Assembly: GCF_900108175.1 (NCBI RefSeq)
Contig: NZ_FNVO01000029.1
Span: 1 to 64,000 of the forward strand
Length of the DNA: 64,000 nt
From: Thermomonospora echinospora
GTDB lineage: Bacteria; Actinomycetota; Actinomycetes; Streptosporangiales; Streptosporangiaceae
Reading direction: 5' to 3'
Position numbers and translations under genes: made by a program. The first letter of the stretch is position 1, and each line of letters opens with the position of its first letter. The notes under the pieces are model-generated. The model was not told the origin of the DNA. It saw only the letters and a program-made list of their open reading frames with translations, and ran no database searches. This document shows, one piece after another, positions 1 to 8,700 of the stretch.

Positions 1-2
1 AC

Positions 3-305
3 AGTGACAACGGCGCCCAGTACTGCTCGAAGGACTTCGAGGCCGTCTGCCGCCGGCTCGGCGTCACCCGCTCCCGGGCAGCGGTGGGCACCAGCGCCGA
101 CAACGCCGCGGCCGAGGCCTTCAACGCCACGCTCAAGCGAGAGACCCTGCAAGGCGCCCACCACTGGCCTGACACCCGCACCGCCCGCCTGGCGGTGTTC
201 CGATGGATCACCCGCTACAACACCCGCCGCAGGCATTCGCGCCTCGGCCACACCTCACCGATCGACTACGAGAAAACCACAGGTAGCCTGACCGCTGCCG
301 CCTGA
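3..305 (+). CDS. IS3-family transposase (OrfB), C-terminal part; 5' end outside window
   Basis: The frame is open from the window edge to a TGA at 303-305. It reads the last third of a DDE integrase core: an SDNGAQY block near the start (second catalytic Asp), a DNAAAEAFNATLKRE block with the catalytic Glu, then the WITRYNTRRRHSRLG and SPIDYE motifs typical of IS3/IS150-group OrfB. The right terminus probably lies at about 310-335, where a GTGTCCACATTCCGGGGGG stretch follows the stop. The element interrupts an immunity gene on the opposite strand. The catalytic residues visible here look intact, so the copy could be complete to the left; this cannot be seen. Confidence 0.88.
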   Translation, partial: SDNGAQYCSKDFEAVCRRLGVTRSRAAVGTSADNAAAEAFNATLKRETLQGAHHWPDTRTARLAVFRWITRYNTRRRHSRLGHTSPIDYEKTTGSLTAAA

Positions 306-329
306 AACCCGTGTCCACATTCCGGGGGG

Positions 330-604
330 AAGGCCCAGCAACTGGTGGCGGGCTCCTCCGCCAAGACCAACCCCTGCGCGCCGGCCCGGCCCACGGCGAT
401 CACCCCGGCCAAGTCCTCCACGGCACAGGCCCTGTCGTAGTCATCCGCAACGTCCCCATCACCGTTGACCATCCCCGTCATCGTGCAGCCGCCCCAGCCG
501 GCCAGCGCGGAGACAGGAACAACGATCAACGGACCACCCATCGACTCCACCCAGCCAGGGGCGGCATCGGCCGCATCGGATACGGCGAACGAGGAGACGC
601 GCAT
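330..604 (-). pseudogene. Imm21-like immunity protein, 3' end removed by the IS3 element
   Basis: Reading leftward from ATG 604 gives MRVSSFAVSDAADAAPGWVE followed by SMGGPLIVVPVSALAGWGGC, then DDYDRACAVEDLAGVIAVG and LVLAEEPATSCW. This is the N-terminal half of the Imm21 family of polymorphic-toxin immunity proteins (tryptophan- and glycine-rich WVESMGGPL and DDYDRAC motifs, recognised from memory). After the Cys-Trp the reading runs into the IS3 end, so the C-terminal half is lost. Its setting downstream of an Rhs toxin gene, same strand, fits a displaced or orphan immunity gene. The 5' coding part is undamaged; its cognate toxin is not in the window. Confidence 0.6.
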
Positions 605-725
605 ACCGCCAGTCTGCCGTCCACCACTGACAACGCCCCGGCCCACACGTCGAGACCGGCCATCCAGGGGACGTTGCACCACCACCGGCGAACGGCGGCG
701 ATGGTTCGTCGGGCCCGCGATGACT

Positions 726-1052
726 TCAGGCAGTCGCCCGCCGGACCGGGTAGTTCCAGCGCTTGAGCACCCGGACGACCGTCTCCGCACCGCTCGGATC
801 GGCGCTGTGCACGAAGATCATGCCGATCCTGAAGGGCCGGCCGTCGAAGGCGGCCCGTTCCAGCACGGCCACGACCGGCATGATGCTGTCGTCACCACCC
901 AAATCGTGATCAAGCCACAGTTCGTCGATCTCGCGGTCACGATGCTCTTCGAGCAGCAGAACGCCCTCCCGGCTGGTACGGGCGATCCGGGTGGCCCTCG
1001 GCAACGAACGCAGATCGTCAATACCCAGGACGACCGGCCGGCGAGCGATCCC
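726..1052 (-). pseudogene. Cyclic-phosphate-processing receiver-domain-like protein, start codon lost at the IS630 junction
   Basis: The minus-strand frame reads RRPVVLGIDDLRSLPRATRI, then LLLEEHRDREIDELWLDHDL with GG and DD following, and IFVHSADPSG near the C-terminus, ending at TGA (728-726). The IDDLR start, the LDHDLG acidic motif and the HSADPSG end are those of small receiver-like proteins of the 'cyclic-phosphate processing receiver' family. The stretch immediately upstream (about 1053 onward) is IS630 transposase sequence, so only the first few codons and the promoter are missing. TTG at 1004 is the only in-frame candidate start but would drop the conserved IDDLR strand. I infer that the gene is dead or only fortuitously expressed. 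Confidence 0.55.
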
Positions 1053-1474
1053 GGCTGATCTACCGCCCCCGCCACCACACCGACCACAAGCGCCGTGGAC
1101 GGCAAAGCTTCGCCTGGACCGACTACCGGAACCTGCTGATCGCCGCCCACCAGCAGTTGGGCGGCCCGATGGTGCTGGTCTGGGACAACCTCAACGTCCA
1201 CCGTGATGCCCGGATGCGCGCCTTCATCGACACCTGCGACTGGCTGACCGTCTTCTACCTGCCGACCTACAGCCCCGACCTCAACCCGGTCGAGGGCGTC
1301 TGGTCGCTGCTGCGCCGCTCCAGCCAGGCCAACACCACCTTCACCGACCCCGACCACCTGATGCGCACCCTGCGCCGCGGACTCCGCAAGATCCAGCACC
1401 GCAGCCACCTGCTCGACGCATGCCTGGCCATCACCGGCCTCACCCAGACGACAACACCCTTTAAAGCTCAGTAG
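1040..1474 (+). pseudogene. IS630-family transposase, 3' half
   Basis: The frame from about 1043 reads SRLIYRPRHHTDHKRRGRQS, then FAWTDYRNLLIAAHQQLGGP, MVLVWDNLNVH and YLPTYSPDLNPVEGVWSLLR, ending at TAG 1472-1474. WDNLNVH holds the second catalytic Asp and SPDLNPVE the Glu of the IS630/Tc1 DDE core. The N-terminal HTH half and first Asp are missing because the left side joins a foreign gene fragment running on the other strand. The sequence right of the stop (TTTAAAGCTCAGTAG) may be the element's terminal repeat. Not functional. Confidence 0.8.
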
Positions 1475-1735
1475 AACCGGCGCTGCTGATGGTGGACACC
1501 ACCGTCTGCGGCCCGGTCCGGCCGGTGTCGGGGTCGGTGGCCAGGACCTTGTCACCGACCTGGAGTTCGTCGATCGGCTTGCGGGTGCCATCGGCCATCA
1601 CCACCTGGGTGCCGGGCACGAAGCTCGACGGGCACTTGCCACCGCCGGTATGGCCTCCAGCGCCGGTGCTGGGCTTCTTGGCGGGGGAGCCTTGGCGGCG
1701 GAGTTACCCTTGCCGCCGCCACCGGGGATAAAGGC
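1473..1735 (-). pseudogene. Orphan Hint (intein-like pre-toxin) module fragment of a second Rhs tip cassette
   Basis: The minus strand encodes PSSFVPGTQVVMADGTRKPI, then DELQVGDKVLATDPDTGRTG and PQTVVSTISSAG, the first third of a Hint domain, nearly identical to the live copy in the Rhs protein (1474-1625 matches 3031-3182). A Gly/Lys/Pro-rich linker precedes it in another frame, so at least one frameshift is present, and the C-terminal two thirds plus any toxin are gone. The fragment abuts the IS630 right end. It is the debris of an alternative C-terminal cassette stored downstream of the Rhs gene. Confidence 0.75.
1474..1625. repeat. 152-bp Hint repeat, copy A (pairs with 3031-3182)
   Basis: This segment and 3031-3182 have the same length and orientation and differ at about five positions by eye. 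Both encode the N-terminal strands of the Hint domain on the minus strand. The similarity stops at the IS630 junction on one side and just inside the GTCxxxSFVPG start of Hint on the other. Long direct repeats of this kind are the expected substrate for recombination that exchanges toxin tips. Confidence 0.9.
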
Positions 1736-1823
1736 GCATGCACACCTAATGAATCACCGCGGCCGTATCGGTCCACAGCCTGTAGCCGGTAGATGGCGAC
1801 AACCAAGAGCGTCTACAAAAAAT

Positions 1824-2345
1824 TTATTCATAGTCACCATTGGCGACATCACTCAAAAAATCCGACCAGTAACTGCCAGGAAACAGCGCTCGAGAATCGA
1901 TCTGGGATATACGGTCGTGAATCGACTCTGAAGTCGCGATCCAGCGCTCGATATACTCTTCCGCCAACTCTACTTCATCGTCATCCTCCCGCGCATGACC
2001 CGAGATCATGTCCTCACAAACCACCATGACATCAAGGAAGCCATCTAGAGTCGAATTGATAAAAGATTTATCAAACCCCGTGCCGACAGGAGTCACCTCC
2101 CAAATTGATGAATCTACAATCGAGAGGCAGACCAGGTCCCTACTTCGAGTGAAACCAAAACAAATGAAGTCTCTTACTGACTCCACACTGAGGTATTCCA
2201 GACTCCCTGCCATCTCGAAGTAGTGGAAGAATCTGATTGGCAGCATTCGAGACTCAAAAATTCTTCGGTCCTGCTGCTCGACACCTTCCAGCCCACCTCC
2301 CGAAAAGGAGGCTGCCCCATAAATCCAAACATGATTTCGACTCAC
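1824..2345 (-). CDS. SUKH-superfamily-like immunity protein for the Rhs toxin tip
   Basis: A 173-residue protein starting at ATG 2345, 6 bp after the Rhs stop codon, so almost certainly co-transcribed with the toxin. The N-terminal half alternates short strands; the centre reads FICFGFTRSRDLVCLSIVDS, then SFINSTLDGFLDVM, the strand pattern and NSTLxxFL motif typical of SUKH-4/5 immunity proteins. The C-terminus is acidic and helical. There is no signal peptide or membrane segment, so it should act in the cytoplasm, binding the deaminase-like tip. The gene is clearly AT-richer than its surroundings, like the toxin tip, suggesting that the pair was acquired together. The family assignment is by pattern only; position is the stronger argument for its role. 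Confidence 0.65.
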   Translation of the reverse strand: MSRNHVWIYGAASFSGGGLEGVEQQDRRIFESRMLPIRFFHYFEMAGSLEYLSVESVRDFICFGFTRSRDLVCLSIVDSSIWEVTPVGTGFDKSFINSTLDGFLDVMVVCEDMISGHAREDDDEVELAEEYIERWIATSESIHDRISQIDSRALFPGSYWSDFLSDVANGDYE

Positions 2346-2351
2346 TTGCCC

Positions 2352-2741
2352 CTACTTCCCCCAGATGTCATTGATTGCCGCCGCACGAGCCTTTCGCGCC
2401 GCCGCCTGAACCACCTTGTCACTGTTCCAAACAAAGCTCCAGGTAATCTCGGCATTGGTGTACAGCGGGATATAATTTGCCCCACATCTGGCACAGGGCT
2501 GATACTCAACATACAACTCTTTTACCGAGCTAGAAGAAATGTTCAACTCGGCGAGTCGATCGATCATATTCGGCTCCGCGTGTCCTCCTGCATCAGAATT
2601 GACAACAAGCGTACGAAGCTCACCACTTGAGTCCTCGTAACGCGCTGCCGCATAGGTATTGGCACTCTTACTCCCGTCAAGAACCCGCGCTTCCAGGACA
2701 GCCTGGCTAAGGTCAGTGCTCCCGTACGTTACTTGAGTGCC
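2352..2741 (-). other. Deaminase-like toxin tip of the Rhs protein (sub-region)
   Basis: This covers residues 2248-2376, released after the Hint Asn-Cys. It starts GTQVTYGSTDLSQAV and contains AGGHAEPNMI (zinc His and proton-shuttle Glu) and QPCARCGANY (two zinc Cys). It lacks the GC richness and codon bias of the upstream Rhs sequence. Target (DNA, RNA or nucleotide cytosine/adenine) cannot be read from sequence. Confidence 0.7.
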
Positions 2742-5700
2742 ACAATTACTGACCAGGATCGAGACGGATCCTGCCGACACATGGTAGGTGTGGTCGGTGT
2801 CGACGGTGAGGTTGTGGACGCGCTGGTAGGTGGTCCGGGTCTTGATCGCGGTGATCTGGACGTGGGTGCCGGCGCTGGTGCGCAGCCACATGCCCGGCTT
2901 GAGCTTGCCGGCCTGGGTCCACTGTTTGGTGGCGGGTATCCAGAAGGGGTGGTTGTCGGTGGCGACGACCACCCCAGTCTTGGAGCCGCGGTCACCATCG
3001 ACATCGACCGTGACCCGCACGAGGTTCTTGGAACCGGCGCTGCTGACGGTGGACACCACCGTCTGCGGACCGGTCCGGCCGGTGTCGGGGTCGGTGGCCA
3101 GAACCTTGTCACCGACCTGGAGTTCGTCGATCGGCTTGCGGGTGCCGTTGGCCATCACCACCTGGGTGCCGGGCACGAAGCTGCTGCCGACGCAACCGCG
3201 CCCGGCCCCAGAGCTGGTGGAACTCGGCCGAGCCGTTGTGGCGGCCGGCTTGGCTGTGGCGTTGCCCTTGCCACCCGAACTACCGCCCTTGCCACCACCA
3301 CCGATCCTGAGCTTGCCGGCGATGTTCGGGGCGACGCGTTGGATCAGGGGTGCTGCGGCCTTGGCGGCCAGTCCCACGGCACCGTGGGTTGCCACACCGG
3401 TCACGGCGCCTACGGCGCCGGCTTTGAGGAATCCGGTCGCTGACCATTGATCTCGGGGTGTTGACATGCCGTGGTGGACGGCTCCGAAGACGGCGCCCGC
3501 GGCGGCGGCGCAGGCCACGCCCCCTACTCCGGTCCAGCCGATGGCGGCACCGCAGCCGACGCCGACGGCGACGGAGGCCGTGGTGGCGACGATGGTGGCG
3601 GAGTGCTTCTTCAGGAACTTGCCGGTCTTGCAGACCCAGCTGGTGCACGGGGGCTTGACCGGTGGGGCCGGGGTCCTGGGGATGTAACAGCTTCCGATGC
3701 AGCCGGCCTGGCCTCCGCTTCCCGGGCTGCCGCCGCTTCCGACTCCGCCGCTCCTATGGGTGTCCTCCAGGCCGTGTCCGGGCGGGTTGGAGCATTCCTT
3801 GTAGCCGCTGACGATGCGGCACGCCAGGCCGTCGGGGTCGCTGTTGTCGATGGGGTTGTTGGCGGCGTAACCGAAGCCGTTCCAGGTGGTCGGGTCACCG
3901 CCGGCGAAGACGGGGTCGACGCTGACGAAGCGGCCGATGGAGGGGTCGTACTCGCGGGCGCCCAGGTGGGTCAGGCCTGTAGTGGTGTCCTTGGTCCCGC
4001 CGACGAAGCCCTTGTCCATAACGGTGGGCCAGGTGCCGATGCCGCCGCCGCGTTCGGCACCGAACGGGGCGTAGTTGCGCAGGCTCCAGGTGTTCTGGCT
4101 GACGGCATTGATCGTGGTGTTCGCGGTGCCCTGGTAGTCGGGGAGCACGAACTGGACGCTGGAAGTGGAGGCGCCGGTCCGGTAGGCGACGATCTGACCG
4201 CCGTGGCTGTAGTACCGGATGGCGCTGGTGGCTCCGGTGGTGGAGACCTTCAGTTCCTGGCCGGGCAGGTAAAGGGTCTTTCCGTTGGTGTCCTTACGGA
4301 TGAGGCGGTTGCCGGAGGCGTCGTAGACGAAGCCGGCGAGTTCGGCGTTGGAGGTGTTGGTGACCTTGGACAGGTTCCCCTCAGCGTCCCAGACGAGTTT
4401 CTGGCCGGGCCGGGTGAGGGTGTTGCCCGCCTCGTCGTAGGTGTAGAGGTCGGTGCGGGTGTTGGAGCCCTGGACCTCGGTAACGCTCTTAAGGGCGTGG
4501 GGACCGTCGGGGCCGGAGCCTGCCGCGCTCGCCGGGTAGCTGTAGGTGCGGACCTTGTCGGTGGTCAGGCCACCGGCGAAGGAGTGCTGGGTCTCCTTGG
4601 TGCGGTTGCCGGTCTTCTCGCCATCGCCCTGGTACTCGTACGACGTCCAGTACGGGGCGGGGCCTCCGATGGTGGACGACGACGGTGCGGTGTTGCAGTT
4701 GGCCTGGTTGGTGGTCCAGGCCTGGGTGAGGCGCTGGGCGTAGTCGTAGGTGAAGCACTGGCGGTCGGCGGACCTGCCCACCGAGTTGGTCAGAATCGAT
4801 CTGATCGACCCGGAGTCGGTGTAGTCGTAGATGTTCTCGACGTCGTAGGTGGCGGCGGAGGTCTGGCGCTTGACGGTGGTGCGGGTGATCCGCTTGGTGG
4901 CCTCGTCGCGGTCGAAGTTCTGCCAGATGAAGCGGTCCGACACCGAGGCCAGTGCGAGCTGGGAGACCTCGCCGAAGGAGTTGTAGACGGTGTCGGCGAC
5001 GTAGGTGGCCAGGCCACCGTTCCGCTCGGGCAGGCCGTTGTCGTCGTAGTAGGTGATGACATCCTCGGCCGGGAGACCACCAGTGCTCGAGGCGACGCCG
5101 GGATAGGACGTCAAGTCCGGGGAGCCGTCGAAGTTGTAGGTCTGGGCGGTGGTGTAAGTGCCGGCCAGCGCGCCTTCGGACTGCGGGATGGTGATGATCG
5201 ACCCGCGGCTGCGGTACATGATGTCGTAGCCGCGGACGGCGGTGACGTACGCGTCGTTGCCGATGTGGCGGGTGGCGGAGGCGGGCAGGCCCTTGGCGCT
5301 GGGCAGCGTGTCGTAGGTGTAGGAGGTCAGCAAAGTGCTGCCGTTCTTCACCTCGGTTTTGCGACCCAGCCTGTCGTAGGTGTAGGTCAGCGTGGTGCCG
5401 CGGGCGTCCGTGGTCGTCTTGACCTGGTCGAAGTCGTCATAGGTGAGGCTGCTGGTGCCCTTGTCGGGGTCCGTCGAGGTACTGGGGCGGCCCTGGACGT
5501 CGTAGGTTGCCCGCCACACGTTGCCGGCGCCGTCGCGCAGCTCGTGGGGGCGGCCCGCGCCGTCGTAGGAGTAGGTGGAGGCGATGTAGGCGCCGGACAG
5601 GTTCGAGGTCTTGTACTGGCGGGTCTCCACGGTCCGGCCGCGGGCGTCGGTGATGCTCATCGTCGGCATCGCCCCAGTCGGCGGGATGGTGACAGTCCGT

Positions 5701-8700
5701 TCCCCGTCGTACTGGGTGGTGGTCGCCCACTTCCGGGTGGACTTGCTGTACAGGGTGCTGGTGACCGGACGGCCCGCCGCGTCGTAGGCGGTGATGGTCT
5801 GGGAGGGCACCTGGTTGTCGTCGGCGCTGGTCAGGATGCGGGACGGGGCACCGGCCATCGGGTACGGGGCGTTGGCCTTGAACACCAGGCCGCGGCTGTC
5901 GTACACGGTGTCGGACACCAGACGACCGCCGCCGGGGGCCTCGGTCTGGCTCTGGCGGGGACGCAGCAGCCCGTCCAGGAGTTCCACCGAGGTCTCGTAG
6001 GTGACCGGGCTGGTCTTGGTCAGGGTCTCGGTGGCGATCGAGACCGGGTTGCCGTCGGTGGGGAAGACATAGGTGTAGATGGTGGACGGGCGGTCCGGGT
6101 TGGAGCTGCGCAGGTTGTCCGGCAGCCACGACTTGACGATCCTGCCGAGCCCGTCGTAGACCGCCTCGGCCACCCGCCCGTTGGGATCGGTCACCTTGGT
6201 GGGGGTGCCGCGGGCCGGGTTGTACTCGGTGGTGGTGGTGAAGCCCGCGGGTGTGCCGCCGTTGACGCTGACCGGCGGGGTGGTGACCGTGGACGAGCGC
6301 ACCCAGCCTTCGTCGGCCTGGTCGTAGGTCGACGTGGTGGTGCGGTCGTCCGCCGTGGTGGAGGGGTCGCCGACCTGGGTGGTCGAGGTGACGCGGCCGT
6401 ACATGTCGTGGACGTTGGTGACGGCCTTGGTGACGACGGATCTGCCTTCGGAGACCCCGGTGACGGTCTCGACCTGACGATCGTCGCCCTTGGTGGGGTG
6501 GTCCCCGTACTGACCGCCGTCGTAGATCGTCTTGACGTCGGAGATCATGTCGCCGGCCACGAGGTTGGGCTCGGAGCTGGCCGCGTTGTCGCAGTCGACG
6601 GCGACGTGCAGTTGTCTGATGGGCAGCGCCCGGATGACCGTGCCGCCGGCGGTGCCGCTCGGGTAGACGGTGCGCGCGCAGGTGTCGTCGCTCGCCGTGG
6701 CGGGGTCGCCCTCGTCGTCGACGGCGACGGTCCGTCCGAGGTCGTCGTAGTCGAGGTAGGTCTCGGTGTAGCGGTCGGAACCGTCGGACTGCCGGGTCCG
6801 GTCCTTGGTCCACTGTGTCTTGACCCAGCCGCCGCGCACCGTGATGTCGTCGTCGGTGATGGTGTCCTTGAAGGTGCGGCTGACCGTTTCCTGCCACCGG
6901 GGTTTGGACACCGTGGCGGTGATTTCGTCCGCGTCGGTGAACGAGCCGTTGAAGGTGCGCTCCTCGATCACCGTTCCGGCCAGTACGTCGATGTCCTCGA
7001 CACCGCCGAGCAGGTTCTTGGAGTCGGTCACCGTCACGTCCAGTGGCGCGGCGCCCTTGCCCTGGTAGTTGCCGTCCATGCCGCGCGCGTACGTGGTCTC
7101 GGTGCGGGACTGCAACTCGCCGTTGGTCCCGCTGCCGCCGATGGTGCGGACCTTGGCGTAACCGCGCCACTGGGACCAGTGGCGCCACTGGTCCTTGGTG
7201 AGACCATCGTCCTCGGTGTAACGCCAGGCGCCGCCGCCCAAGTACTGGTAGCTGGTGAGCTTGAGCCTGGACAGGCCGGTGACATCGGACTCACTGACCG
7301 AGGTCACGACGTACTTGTGGTACCAGTCGTTGACGATGTCCCCGCCCGGATTGCGCCATTTCACGGGGAAGCAGCGTTTGGTGTTCGACTTCGGCGTCGG
7401 CATGGCGCCGTCGGCGTACCGGCACTCGCCCGGATCTGGGTCGGTGCCGACCGGATACGGGTCGGAATAGCTGATCGATGTCGTCGATCCGGTGCCGTTG
7501 TCGACGCCGACCAGCCGGGGCCGGTAGTGGGGCGGCAGGTTGTCCACACCGGTGCCGCTGCGGTCGGTGACGACCCGGTTGGTCATCAGCTGGCCGGTCA
7601 GCGTGATCTGTGGGGCGAAGACCTGACCGCCGTAATTACCGGTCTGATGGACGCTGCTCGGCCAGAGGACGCCGTTCTGGTACGTCTGGACGAGATTCCA
7701 GACATCGACCGGGCTGTAGGTACCGGCCTGCCTGTCGGTCAGCAGCTCGGTGGTGATCCTGGTGAGCCGCTTGCGGTCGAAGAAGGTCGGTGACAGCTTC
7801 TGCAGCCCGCAGTCCTCATCGTCCGCACAGACCTGGTCGTCGGGGTAGTCGGTACGGTCGGCCACGTCGAAACGGACCCTCGCCGTTGCAGGGACCGCAT
7901 AGGTCAGGCCTTGCCGCTGCCCGTAGTCGATCTGCTTGAGGTGGCCGCCGGAGACGTACTTGGTGCCGCCCTCCCACTGGTCGTACGTGGTGTAGTTGTT
8001 GGTCTCCTTGGCGTAGAAGTAGGTGATCGTGTTCCTGTGGGGATCGATCACGTGGTCGAGGTTCCACCGCCATGCCTGATAGCACTTGGAATCCTTGAAG
8101 GTGGACCCGTGGCAGGGCTCGCCGGAGTCGTCTCCGTACACCGGGACCGTCCAGGCCGAGTTGGTCTCGGGAGCCCCCGAGGTCCAGTCGTCGGGCCGGT
8201 CCTTGCCGAAGATGTACCGGGTGCCGTCCAGGGTGGTGACCTGCCACCACTCACCGTCGTTGTCGCCGTTGGTGGCACCGGTCAGCCGCTCGACCCGGGT
8301 GCCGTCGTCGTTCTTGGGCCGCCAGTACCCGGCCGAGGAGTCGTAGATCAGCTCGGTGGCGCGGCCGTTGAGGGACATGAAGGCGTTGGACCGGCCCCAG
8401 CAGAGGTCGCCGGAGGTCTGCCCGTCGTCGATGCAGGCCTTGTACTTGCGCTCGATGAAGCCCGGCCAGTAGTCGAAGCCGTCGCCGATCCAGGAGGCCT
8501 GGGAGTTGTCGGCGGCGGTCTTGCCGTCCACCGAGCCGGAGTTGTAGCCGATCGAGATCTCCGGCAGCAGGTCGCCCGGCACCGGTGGCACCCGCAGCGG
8601 GTACGACCAGGAGAACTCGCCGGTGTTGCTGCCCGCGCTCCAGGAGGAGGCGGGGTTCAGGCTGGTCGCCGTCCAGTCACCGCCCGGCCCGGACGGGCCG

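Noticed and set aside
3471-7793. A 1440-codon plus-strand open frame opposite the Rhs gene
   Set aside because: Its Gly/Val/Asp-rich translation mirrors the YD-repeat codons of the opposite strand; it has no domain and the minus-strand Rhs protein explains the region fully.
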